Shown: piece after piece, positions 50,494 through 58,619 of the stretch
Position numbering within the stretch: position 1 is the first letter of the stretch
How the letters are laid out: each line of letters starts with the position of its first letter
Source of the DNA: Actinomycetes bacterium
Lineage (GTDB): Bacteria > Actinomycetota > Coriobacteriia > Coriobacteriales > Eggerthellaceae
Direction: 5' to 3'
Assembly: GCA_023429565.1 (NCBI GenBank)
Contig: JAEZDJ010000060.1
Span: 1 to 64,000, forward strand
Length of the DNA: 64,000 nucleotides
Notes under the pieces: generated by a model
Told to the model about the DNA's origin: nothing
Databases searched by the model: none
Seen by the model: only the letters and a program-made list of their open reading frames with translations
Made by a program: the position numbers and the translations under genes

Positions 50494-52044
50494 TCAACAG
50501 CCGGCATCCTTTGGCCTGCCGCCAATCTCAGACGTTGCCGTTCCTCTACGGAAAAGGTCGATCACGTCCTGACGTGTATGCACATCAAGTTTGCGGTAGA
50601 TGTTGCGCGTGTGCGTCTGAACGATGCGCTCTGAAATGAATAGGACTTCTCCAATCCTTTTTGCGCTATAGCCGAGCGAAAGATATACCAGTATATCGAG
50701 TTCGCGCTTCGTCAAGCCATGTCGACCGGCAAGCGTCAAGCCCAGCTGATGCCGCCAGTCTTCGCCCTCGTTTTCGTCCAGGGCAAGCGATGTTCCCCCA
50801 CCCGACGAAAAGAGCATACGCAGCGTATCGGCACGGCAGAATTGGGCGAGAAATATTAAAAGCGCCAACAAAGAAACCGCATAGATCATGACGTTGATTA
50901 ATTGGGAGACCTCAGCGCTCGGCATTCCTATCTTCATGATGATCGGCGGAAGGACGACATAGGAAAACAGCTTGTCGACCGAATAGGGAACAAAGAAAAA
51001 CAAACCGAAGGACTGCAGCGGAGACAACCTGTTTTGATAGGCTGAAAACAGGGCAATCACGGCAAGCAGAATAGGAAAGCAGGGAGTTATCGACGTCAAG
51101 GCAGAAGATGATGCAAGCGAGGGGTCTGCAAGAACGTTGGCCAAGAAGAGACCCATGAACAGGCCTACGGAGATGCCCATCCCGACAACCCAAAACGTAG
51201 CCTTCTCCCGCTTGTCGTGTGTTCCTCCCCATGACTGGGCAGCAGCAAGCAGAATGATGGATGAAAATAGAAAGAACACGGCGTAGTTGGCAAACGAGGA
51301 TGCCGCCGCCATGAGGCGACCATCTTCCACATACACCTCAGCCGTCGTGTGCCCAACGTATCCGATGGCGTGGGAAACGGCAAACAGGACATAGGCAACG
51401 AGCGGCGCAATCCATGTTTTTATGTAGGGGGCCTTGAACAAGGACTGAAAATGGGGTGATTCGGAATCCTCGACCATAAGCCTGCACTCAAACCAGGCGC
51501 ACGCACTGGCAATGGCAATTCCAAACAGGGGCACAAAACCAGATGAAAAAGGCGACGAGCTAAAGGACGGGGACACGACAAGCCCGAGCATGCTCGAGGC
51601 CGTCAACGCGACCACCGCATGAGACAGTCCTCGCGCATAAACGATACGAACCAAAAGAACAGCCCAAAAGGCAGACAGGACAAGAAGCGATCCGGCATAC
51701 CCAAGCGTCGCGAGCATACCCAGCACAAGGGGAAGAAACGCTTCCGCGGCAGGAGAAACCAGGCCAGACAGATACAGAGTCGACACGGAGGCCACAATGG
51801 CAGCCACCAAGACGAGCTTTCTATCATTGGCGCCATGCAATGCCTTACGCGACGGAAGAAATGCGAGAGCCATCGAACCGATCAAAAAGACGGCAAGAAA
51901 TAACGAATAATTCAGTTCGGACACATCTCCGAGACCATGGAACAACGTCACCCTAAAAAATGCGCGCTGGTAATATGGCCAGAGAAACGTCAGACCAAGA
52001 AGCGCCAGCATATCAGGCGTACATGATCGTGCAAAACGCAGCAC
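50494..52044 (-). CDS. Membrane-embedded LuxR family regulator
   Basis: The 516-aa protein has about 12 membrane segments in residues 1-420 and a C-terminal LuxR/GerE helix-turn-helix at about 445-498 (LTKRELDILVYLSLGYSAKRIGEVL, then VQTHTRNIYRKLDVHTRQ). Regulators with this layout are abundant in Eggerthellaceae, where they usually sit beside substrate-specific flavoprotein reductases. It lies downstream of such a gene, separated by a terminator. The ligand is unknown. Confidence 0.9.
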   Translation of the reverse strand: MLRFARSCTPDMLALLGLTFLWPYYQRAFFRVTLFHGLGDVSELNYSLFLAVFLIGSMALAFLPSRKALHGANDRKLVLVAAIVASVSTLYLSGLVSPAAEAFLPLVLGMLATLGYAGSLLVLSAFWAVLLVRIVYARGLSHAVVALTASSMLGLVVSPSFSSSPFSSGFVPLFGIAIASACAWFECRLMVEDSESPHFQSLFKAPYIKTWIAPLVAYVLFAVSHAIGYVGHTTAEVYVEDGRLMAAASSFANYAVFFLFSSIILLAAAQSWGGTHDKREKATFWVVGMGISVGLFMGLFLANVLADPSLASSSALTSITPCFPILLAVIALFSAYQNRLSPLQSFGLFFFVPYSVDKLFSYVVLPPIIMKIGMPSAEVSQLINVMIYAVSLLALLIFLAQFCRADTLRMLFSSGGGTSLALDENEGEDWRHQLGLTLAGRHGLTKRELDILVYLSLGYSAKRIGEVLFISERIVQTHTRNIYRKLDVHTRQDVIDLFRRGTATSEIGGRPKDAGC

Positions 52045-52091
52045 GCTACCCCCAACCCTCCATCATTCCGCCCCGATGTCCAGATGCACAA

Positions 52092-52119
52092 AAAGAAGGC
52101 CTGATAGCAGGCCTTCTTT
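52092..52119 (-). terminator. Terminator of the flavoprotein gene
   Basis: A perfect 12-bp stem (52092-52103 with 52108-52119) and a four-base loop is followed, on the minus strand, by TTTTTG. This is the best intrinsic terminator in the window, with possible bidirectional use. Confidence 0.85.
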
Positions 52120-52146
52120 CTTTCTAAAGAATCCCCGTGACCAAAG

Positions 52147-53772
52147 TTAGGCGACACTCATGCAGTTGCGCGCCGAAATGCGACCAAATGCAAGACATTC
52201 ACCCAAGTTGCCGCCACCATTGTACATGTTTGACCATACCGAGCCAAACTCTCCCGCACTGTAAAGATGAGGAATGGGCTGTCCCTCCAAATCGATCACC
52301 TCGCCTTTCGCGCTACGACGAGGACCGCCATCCGTGTTCAGAATCGTCGGAGGACAGAACAGGGCGTAGTATGGAGCGCCGTCAACGGTCTTCAAGGTCT
52401 TGGGTGGACGATGAAAGTACACGTCCTCACCGTTTGCACAGCACTCGTTCCATTGCTCAACCGTGCGCGACAGCTCATCGGCAGGCACCCCTATGAGATC
52501 AGCCAGCTTTTCGATGGAGTCAGCCGTGTAGCCCCACCCGTTCATGGGATCAAAGTCGATGTTCATCATTTTGTTTGCCACTATGGACTGGTAGCCTATC
52601 GCGTCGGTGATGAGCCACGTCTTCGCCGGCATGGGAAGATGAGGCCACTCGCCGCCAAACTGCATGTGCCCATGACGAGATCCCACATGGGTCGACAGGT
52701 CGCCCTCAGTGAACGTATCCCAATCAAGCGCCACGTCGCTATCCCAATCCATAAAGAAGCGACGACCGTTGACGCCGACGGTGATTCCTTGGTCTTTCGG
52801 CGTCCGCATCAAGCAGGTGTCCCCCTCGAACTCGCTCATGGACGTCCAGAAGCCAGCGCAGCTGTTCATGTGCCACATGTCAGCCCCACAGCGGGCACAC
52901 ATGGTGATGCCGTCTCCCTCATTGCAGAGGCCGGCGATGCGGCGGGCAAACGGAGCGCTGAGGTAATCGGCCTTCATCTGTGAATTGTTTTCAAAGCCAC
53001 CACAGCACATGATGACACCTTTGGCTGCCTTGGCATAGGTGCTTTTGCTGCCGTCGGTGTAGACGCATCCAAGGATTTCCTTCGTGTCGGGATCTTGAAC
53101 CAAGGCGGTAGCAGGAGCATTCGTCTTATGCGTGATGGCATCGCTCAATGACTTAGCCACGTTGTTCATGAATAGCGTGACTTGGGTGTTGCCGTTTTGG
53201 CTGTCTTTCTTGAAGCTCACTTTTCCCAGAGAATAGGCATCGGGAAGCTCATTGTACTCCGGATAGCAGCTGGTGCCCGTTCCTGCCTCGAAGTGCTCAG
53301 TGACCGTGACGTCGTCCTCGCTGAAGCCTGGAAGAGAACGCAGCCAATCGAGGTTTTCCGAGATTCCCTCTGCAAAAGCGTCGAGAACGTCGTCGGGGGT
53401 GTTGTCCATCTCTCCGCGCAGGTTTTTGAGATAGCTTGCGAACTTCTCCTTCTCTTTAGTCCAGAGAACCATGCCAGCGGCAAAGGCGCTGTTTCCGTTG
53501 CCCGTCTCGAGGGGTCCCTTCTCGAGCAACAGGCATGTCGCTCCATTTCCCTCGGTTGCAACGGTAACCGCCGAAGCGAATCCCGCAAGACCGCCACCGA
53601 CGACGATAACGTCCCATTCTTCGTCCCATTTGATGTCGGCAACCGAGACCGCCTTGTCATTTGAGGCAGTTGCAGCAGGGGCGCATCCCGCCGCGCCCGC
53701 TACCGCAAGGCCGCCAAGGGCAATTCCCGCAGCCTTGATGAATGTGCGACGAGACTGCATCAGATCATCCAT
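52147..53772 (-). CDS. Tat-exported FAD-dependent reductase (fumarate-reductase-like flavoprotein)
   Basis: The 541-aa protein has a twin-arginine lipoprotein signal (RRTFIKAAG at 8-16, lipobox Cys at 30). Then come a Rossmann FAD-binding motif VGGGLAGFASAV (about 58-69) and the C-terminal flavoprotein segment SAGEFGSVWSNMYNGGG. It resembles the catalytic subunit of flavocytochrome fumarate or urocanate reductases but has no heme or FMN domain. Electrons must come from a separate partner, not seen here. The ATG at 53772 follows GGAGGA. Substrate unknown. Confidence 0.9.
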   Translation of the reverse strand: MDDLMQSRRTFIKAAGIALGGLAVAGAAGCAPAATASNDKAVSVADIKWDEEWDVIVVGGGLAGFASAVTVATEGNGATCLLLEKGPLETGNGNSAFAAGMVLWTKEKEKFASYLKNLRGEMDNTPDDVLDAFAEGISENLDWLRSLPGFSEDDVTVTEHFEAGTGTSCYPEYNELPDAYSLGKVSFKKDSQNGNTQVTLFMNNVAKSLSDAITHKTNAPATALVQDPDTKEILGCVYTDGSKSTYAKAAKGVIMCCGGFENNSQMKADYLSAPFARRIAGLCNEGDGITMCARCGADMWHMNSCAGFWTSMSEFEGDTCLMRTPKDQGITVGVNGRRFFMDWDSDVALDWDTFTEGDLSTHVGSRHGHMQFGGEWPHLPMPAKTWLITDAIGYQSIVANKMMNIDFDPMNGWGYTADSIEKLADLIGVPADELSRTVEQWNECCANGEDVYFHRPPKTLKTVDGAPYYALFCPPTILNTDGGPRRSAKGEVIDLEGQPIPHLYSAGEFGSVWSNMYNGGGNLGECLAFGRISARNCMSVA

Positions 53773-53868
53773 GTCATTCCTCCTTTGTCGTTGACGACGG
53801 AAACCCAACCATCTTTGGGTCTCCTTCTTCAAGGCAACAGTCTCAAAGATGCCTTGCGACAAAACGAG

Positions 53869-53918
53869 CGCAATAACTACGTAGATGCCCCTTCAAATCA
53901 ATCTACGTAGTTATTGCG
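53869..53918. promoter_or_regulatory. 18-bp perfect inverted repeat upstream of the flavoprotein gene
   Basis: Bases 53869-53886 are the exact reverse complement of 53901-53918, with 14 bases between. Each arm contains CTACGTAG. It may be a terminator of the gene upstream (stop 52 bases away) or an operator for the LuxR regulator. Confidence 0.65.
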
Positions 53919-53970
53919 TAGGCATGCTCGTCGAGGGATGCAGAGTGACGGCGCCACACCATCGCTCATT

Positions 53971-54684
53971 TCAATGCGAAGCCGTCGGGGGCGAATAGGG
54001 GCATCTTGCACCAAGGCACTCTGGATTGCCTTGCGAGAAGCCGCAGACCATTCTTGGCGGCAGATGCATGTGCACCTGAAGAAGTGCGGCGGTGTAGCCA
54101 ACTGCAACCTCCAGGGAAACGAAAGAGGTTCGTTTGCAGCACCGCGGGCCTCCCAGTTCAGCAAGACGTGACAGGATGAGAGACGTGAGTCGCGTCGACT
54201 GCGCCCAAGGCTCGACCGTCATTGGGGTTGAACCCGTCACGATGCTCATATACATGCCAGAGCTGATGGCGGCACCGCAGCACCCCCAAAAACCACAGGT
54301 GCCTCCCGGCACCTCGAGACTTCTGACACGAAGCTCGTCCAAAGCTTTGGCGAGATCGAGGTCTCCGCCAGCGTTACGATACGCGGTCAGCAACGCTGCA
54401 CCGACAAGCGTATGATGCTCGGGACCGTTTGGGTACACCGCACGATCATTCATCGCCGCCACGGCAATCGTGAAGGGGTCATCCGAGGATGAAGCTCGGC
54501 AAATGTCCATGATGCTGCTCACGCCTGCAGCCCGATGACAGGTATCGCAGACATAATGCCCTCGAATGCAGGCCGCATGCCCGCTTTCCATCTTATGGCA
54601 CAGGACACATTCGACCTCATATGCTTCCTGGCTGTATGCCAATGACTCCCCGCATATCAAACACGAGGCATTTCCAACCGACAT
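53971..54684 (-). CDS. Cysteine-rich DUF5714 protein
   Basis: The 237-aa protein contains sixteen cysteines. The N-terminus carries CLIC (8-11), CVLC (26-29), C39 and CDTC (46-49) with flanking histidines, which suggests zinc or iron-sulfur sites. GTCGFWGCCGAA is conserved-looking in the middle. I believe it is the DUF5714 family, found in strict anaerobes and without a known role. The ATG at 54684 follows GGAAGGAGAGGG. It follows the ABC permease by about 70 bases. Confidence 0.75.
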   Translation of the reverse strand: MSVGNASCLICGESLAYSQEAYEVECVLCHKMESGHAACIRGHYVCDTCHRAAGVSSIMDICRASSSDDPFTIAVAAMNDRAVYPNGPEHHTLVGAALLTAYRNAGGDLDLAKALDELRVRSLEVPGGTCGFWGCCGAAISSGMYMSIVTGSTPMTVEPWAQSTRLTSLILSRLAELGGPRCCKRTSFVSLEVAVGYTAALLQVHMHLPPRMVCGFSQGNPECLGARCPYSPPTASH

Positions 54685-54751
54685 CGCCCTCTCCTTCCTG
54701 ATATATTCGCCGCGCCGTGAGACAACGCTGGCACGAATGCCGTGACGTCTT

Positions 54752-55762
54752 TCAGCGCCATCTGACAGCATGCTTCTCGATCAAGGCGATCACTGCATTC
54801 AGCGCTGTCACCACCAAGCCCACCACGATAATTCCAGCCAAGACATTCGTATAGTTCGCAAAATTGGTGTAATTGATGATGTAATACCCCATTCCCGATT
54901 TGGCTCCAAGCATTTCAGCAAAGGTCAGCATCATGATTGACGATGTCAGTTGGACACGTAAGCCTGCGACCACGCCAGGAATCATGAAGGGAAGCAAAAT
55001 GTTTCCCACCATAGAAAAACTGTTCAGTTCCAACATTCGTGCGGAGTCCAGGATATGTCGGTCAAGAGACGCAACCCTGATGACCGTGTTCAGGAACGTC
55101 GGCCAAAACAATCCCAGAAATATCACCATGGCCGAAGCTGATCTGAACGAAGGCATGACAGCCACTAAATAGGGGGCAAACACCACTGACGGAATAGGCG
55201 CAAGCACCTGGGCGAGGGGCGTGAAAATCTCACGCAAGCTTCTCACCCATCCAACAAGAAGCCCCAGCAGCACGCCCGCCGCCAAGGCCGTCACTGCCCC
55301 AAAAAGCAGCAATTCCATCGATGAGACGACATTCTGAAGCAGAACGGGCCACTGATTCGCAAACACTACAAACACCGCTTCAGGAGAGGGGAACAAAACG
55401 GGATGCAAGCGGTTGAATTTGGTGGTGAGCCCCTCCCAAAACAAAAAGACAACCCACAGCATGAGGACGATCCAAAAGGTCGACCAGGCAGTATCAGGCT
55501 TTCTCAAAGCTCGGGCCACCGCTGCGGCCTCCGTTAGGCAGAGGGCGACAACAAAAGGCAGCGGCGAAGGAACAGACTTCGATCCCGGCATGAAAATCAA
55601 GGCGACAAGCACAGCGAGCAGTACATGAGAGCAGATCAAAGGTATCAAAAGCATGCTAACGCCTTTTGATGGCCCAGTTTTAAGCTTTCTTCTACTCTGT
55701 CGATCATGCCGTTTTTCCGCCACTCCCGCAGCGCCGCCGCCAAGAACGCGTTCAACATCCAT
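54752..55762 (-). CDS. ABC transporter permease (NitT/TauT type)
   Basis: The 336-aa permease has about six membrane spans and the EAA-like loop of the binding-protein-dependent family. About 36 charged residues precede the first span. I kept the ATG at 55762 because GGGGGAGG lies nine bases before it and it overlaps the ATPase stop by 11 bases. An ATG at 55655 with a weaker site would remove the extension. It belongs with the ATPase and binding protein upstream. Confidence 0.88.
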   Translation of the reverse strand: MDVERVLGGGAAGVAEKRHDRQSRRKLKTGPSKGVSMLLIPLICSHVLLAVLVALIFMPGSKSVPSPLPFVVALCLTEAAAVARALRKPDTAWSTFWIVLMLWVVFLFWEGLTTKFNRLHPVLFPSPEAVFVVFANQWPVLLQNVVSSMELLLFGAVTALAAGVLLGLLVGWVRSLREIFTPLAQVLAPIPSVVFAPYLVAVMPSFRSASAMVIFLGLFWPTFLNTVIRVASLDRHILDSARMLELNSFSMVGNILLPFMIPGVVAGLRVQLTSSIMMLTFAEMLGAKSGMGYYIINYTNFANYTNVLAGIIVVGLVVTALNAVIALIEKHAVRWR

Positions 55763-56564
55763 CCTGTTCGCCTCCCCCGCTTTCGTCGAGATAAAAAAGG
55801 GAGCGGATCGCTGACTCCAATGAAAGAAAAGCCGCGCACTTCTTGCCGCAGCACGCCTCGCGCGGTCGAGGCATGTCCACGGGGATGTCCCGCTCTATCC
55901 GGCCAGGACGCATGAACAAGATTCGATCAGCAAGGACCAACGCCTCGTCTATGTCGTGCGTCACGAACACAACCGTTCTGCGTCTCCCGTTCGCCCCCGC
56001 CTCCTGCCAGAGCCTGATCAGCAGATTTTGAAGTTCTCGGCGGCTCTTAGCGTCAAGGGCTCCAAAGGGTTCGTCAAGCAAAAGCACGTCGCTTTCCATT
56101 GCTAACGCCCGCGCTATGGCAACGCGTTGCTGCATGCCCCCAGACAGTTGGAAGGGATATCTGCCTGCTTCCTTCAGAATCCCTACCTGGTCCAAATAGG
56201 CAGAAGCGCGCTCAATCGCTTCTCGTTTCCGCAACCCCTTCTGGGCTTTTCGCATGCTGAACGAAACGTTTTTCAATGCTGTCATCCAAGGAAAAAGCGA
56301 GTAATGTTGAAAGACGACAGCCCGCGTCGTGCCGGGACCCTCGAGCGGAGAGCCGCCCATGGTCACCCTTCCGCTGTCAGGCGTGTTCAGCCCAGCGAGA
56401 ACTGAAAGCAACGTTGATTTTCCACAACCGGAATGGCCGATCAGGCAAACGAATTCGCCTTCATCAACCCGCAGGGAAACCCGATCCAACGCACGTGATG
56501 TTCCTGCCTTGTCACGATAGGAATAGGTTACCTCATCCACTTCAAGGAAGGCCCTCGCGCACAT
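55752..56564 (-). CDS. ABC transporter ATP-binding protein (NitT/TauT type)
   Basis: The 270-aa ATPase has Walker [10 protein letters not shown], the signature [15 protein letters not shown], Walker [13 protein letters not shown] and the H-loop FVTHD. It matches the SsuB/TauB/NrtD branch. The ATG at 56564 lies six bases after the binding-protein stop. The C-terminal tail contains a CCGKKC run. Confidence 0.92.
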   Translation of the reverse strand: MCARAFLEVDEVTYSYRDKAGTSRALDRVSLRVDEGEFVCLIGHSGCGKSTLLSVLAGLNTPDSGRVTMGGSPLEGPGTTRAVVFQHYSLFPWMTALKNVSFSMRKAQKGLRKREAIERASAYLDQVGILKEAGRYPFQLSGGMQQRVAIARALAMESDVLLLDEPFGALDAKSRRELQNLLIRLWQEAGANGRRRTVVFVTHDIDEALVLADRILFMRPGRIERDIPVDMPRPREACCGKKCAAFLSLESAIRSLFYLDESGGGEQDGC

Positions 56565-56569
56565 CGAGC

Positions 56570-57730
56570 TCAAGCCTTGACGTTGTGGGTTTTGAATTCC
56601 TCGTCGATTCGGACATACCAATCGGGGTTCTCGCCACGGGCGATCATCTCATCGAGCGCTGCGCGGTAAATTCCCACTTCGACATGGTCTTCCATTTGAT
56701 AGCTGCTCTCGGCGGGAATGGTGTTCGTCTGTTTCATCACCTCATAGAAATCGCACACCGCATCGGAGTAGGGATCCATCTCGACGACCATTGCCGCCTC
56801 ATAGTCGTCCGTGCCATAGATGACCGCTTCGACATACGCCTCGTCCTGGCCCGAGTACTCCATGATCGCCTTGATGGCCTTGTCGCGATCGTTTTGCAAA
56901 ACGTCGAACGCACGGAGATTGGCAATCTCAAATTTCACCAAGGCACTCGGCTTGTCCTCGATGCATTGGAAATTCGTGGTCTGCCGACAACAGGGAAAAT
57001 CGGGGCTCAAATCTCCCACCCTCAGAGCAACCTCCACTCCTGCCTTTTGCGCAACATAGCCATACCCGCTGTTCACGAATCCGCAATCAAGCTCGCCTTT
57101 GCGAACCCCCTCCATGGTCGAAGCGCTTGAATCCTGAATGATCCACTCACATTCCGACTCATTGTCTATGCCTGCGTCGGCGATGAGTCCTTGCATGACA
57201 ATATGACCCGTTTCCATGGGGTAATAACCGATGCGCTTGCCTTTGAAGTCTTCGGGCGTTTTGAAGGCATCTTTGTTTTCCGGCAAAGCCAAGACTTCCG
57301 ACCCCTCAGCAATCGTGCCTCCGATGACAACGACGTTTTCCACCCCTTGCCCCACAAACGTGCAGGTGGGGATAACGCCAAAGGGAAGAATATCCAACCG
57401 GTTCTCGCTCACTGCCGTGATGCCGTCCGAAAGGTTGGCGATGGTCTCGAAGGATACATCGAGATTTTCCTCCTCATACAGGCCCAATTGGCTTGCAACA
57501 ACAATGCAGGCAATCTTTATGTCTTTGCCCGGAGCGCCGACGGTGAGGCTTTCGAGCACGCCTGCGTTCACCGCATAGCCCTTCGTGCCGACACCTTCCG
57601 CCGTTTGAGCAGCGCCGTCGTTTGAAGCATTTGTCGCACAACCGGGCATCGCGCCAAGGCCTGCAAGAACTAGCGCTGCCGTCGTCCCCGTCACAAAGGT
57701 GCGGCGCGTAATAAACTCATCGTTCCCCAT
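56570..57730 (-). CDS. ABC transporter substrate-binding lipoprotein (NMT1/THI5-like)
   Basis: The 386-aa protein carries a twin-arginine lipoprotein signal (RRTF at 9-12, lipobox Cys31), rare for binding proteins. The rest matches NMT1/THI5-type periplasmic proteins that bind small anions or aromatic precursors. A CCRQ motif near residue 247, inside FPCCRQTTNFQC, may bind metal or form a disulfide. It heads the ABC operon. A 12-bp inverted repeat lies 40 bases upstream. Confidence 0.88.
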   Translation of the reverse strand: MGNDEFITRRTFVTGTTAALVLAGLGAMPGCATNASNDGAAQTAEGVGTKGYAVNAGVLESLTVGAPGKDIKIACIVVASQLGLYEEENLDVSFETIANLSDGITAVSENRLDILPFGVIPTCTFVGQGVENVVVIGGTIAEGSEVLALPENKDAFKTPEDFKGKRIGYYPMETGHIVMQGLIADAGIDNESECEWIIQDSSASTMEGVRKGELDCGFVNSGYGYVAQKAGVEVALRVGDLSPDFPCCRQTTNFQCIEDKPSALVKFEIANLRAFDVLQNDRDKAIKAIMEYSGQDEAYVEAVIYGTDDYEAAMVVEMDPYSDAVCDFYEVMKQTNTIPAESSYQMEDHVEVGIYRAALDEMIARGENPDWYVRIDEEFKTHNVKA

Positions 57731-57769
57731 AGTTCAGCGTCCCTTCCCCTCCAGCTATATAATGATTTT

Positions 57770-57801
57770 ATTGCATATGTCTTATAATGGACATATGCAA
57801 T
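57770..57801. promoter_or_regulatory. 12-bp perfect inverted repeat upstream of the ABC operon
   Basis: ATTGCATATGTC (57770-57781) is repeated in reverse complement at 57790-57801 with an eight-base spacer. It sits 40 bases before the binding-protein start codon, a likely operator site. No convincing promoter hexamers were found around it. Confidence 0.6.
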
Positions 57802-58006
57802 TAGTATAGCACGTTTGTTATAAACAGCAGAAATTGGGGTATTTTAAAATGGGATGAAACGCAGGCATCACGAAAGAACCACCCGGAAGAAAACGGTCAA
57901 CCATTTGCCAACGAGGGAATGCATGCAGGAGGACAGAGCTGTCGTTGCGTGATAGAGTTGGCGCATAAGCCGTAATGGCAGTCATTCGATTGCGGGGAGG
58001 GTGAAA

Positions 58007-58081
58007 ATGGGCTACTTGATTTCCGTGCTGTGTTTCATCGGCGCCACCCTTTGCATCTCGCAAATCAGGCGTCTCAGCTGA
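58007..58081 (+). CDS. Putative 24-aa hydrophobic peptide
   Basis: The ATG at 58007 opens a 24-codon frame encoding a hydrophobic segment (ISVLCFIGATLCIS) followed by a basic tail (QIRRLS). A strong ribosome binding site, GGGGAGGG, lies seven bases upstream, and a good hairpin follows the stop by 12 bases. Those two flanks support translation. It could be a small membrane peptide or a toxin-like molecule. Nothing identifies its role. Confidence 0.5.
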   Translation: MGYLISVLCFIGATLCISQIRRLS

Positions 58082-58093
58082 GATGGGGTGCAC

Positions 58094-58125
58094 AACGTGG
58101 GCCGGTCATTTGATCGGCCCACGTT
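58094..58125 (+). terminator. Hairpin after the 24-codon ORF
   Basis: AACGTGGGCCG pairs perfectly with CGGCCCACGTT over a ten-base loop, followed by CGTTCAGCC. It lies between the small ORF and the end of the convergent thioesterase gene and may serve both. Confidence 0.7.
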
Positions 58126-58134
58126 CGTTCAGCC

Positions 58135-58578
58135 TCAGAAACGGGTCTCTGGTTCAACAATCTCAAGATAACGGTCATAAAGCCAAGGGGTCGACTTCTT
58201 CATGTTGACTGGCTTGAACGTTTCAGCATCCACAAGGCAGTGGGTGCTTCGTCCGGTGCAACACGGTTGGTCGACGTCCATGTTTTGACCTTGCCTGAAA
58301 ACCTCGTAGGCGTACACGGTCTTGACTGGGCGCACCTCGACCACCCTCGTCCGCACCACTGCCACATCGCCGTAACGCAAGGGGCTTCCATAGTTGCACT
58401 CAAAATGCACGACGGGCGATTGAAAGCCTGCCTGTTCGATCTTTTCGTAGGGACAGCCAACCTCCGCAAGAAACGCCGTCCTCGCATCTTCGAAGTAAAG
58501 GAGGTAGTTGGCATGGTAGACGATCCCCATCATATCCGTCTCGGCATACCGTATGGTAATTGGCGTGCAAACCCGCAT
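58135..58578 (-). CDS. Acyl-CoA thioesterase (YbgC/4HBT family)
   Basis: The 147-aa hotdog-fold protein has the family signature ETDMMGIVYHANYLLYFEDAR with the catalytic Asp after Thr. Its acyl-CoA substrate cannot be read from sequence. I chose the ATG at 58578 for its AAAGG. The next gene starts 42 bases away on the other strand, so the two promoters must overlap. Confidence 0.9.
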   Translation of the reverse strand: MRVCTPITIRYAETDMMGIVYHANYLLYFEDARTAFLAEVGCPYEKIEQAGFQSPVVHFECNYGSPLRYGDVAVVRTRVVEVRPVKTVYAYEVFRQGQNMDVDQPCCTGRSTHCLVDAETFKPVNMKKSTPWLYDRYLEIVEPETRF

Positions 58579-58607
58579 GATTGACCTTTCGTCACTTTTC
58601 AATCGGT

Positions 58608-58613
58608 TACAAT
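58608..58613 (+). promoter_or_regulatory. -10 element of the DUF2974 gene, probably leaderless
   Basis: TACAAT ends six bases before the ATG at 58620, so transcription would begin at or next to the start codon. No ribosome binding site is visible. TTGACC lies at 58581-58586, with the same 21-base spacing seen at phoH. Confidence 0.5.
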
Positions 58614-58619
58614 GAACCC

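Larger units (their letters stand above)
57731..58134. other. Intergenic region between the ABC operon and the thioesterase gene
   Basis: It holds one palindrome (57770-57801), a 24-codon ORF (58007-58081) and a terminator hairpin (58094-58125). I see nothing else in the AT-rich stretch 57802-58006. Confidence 0.6.
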
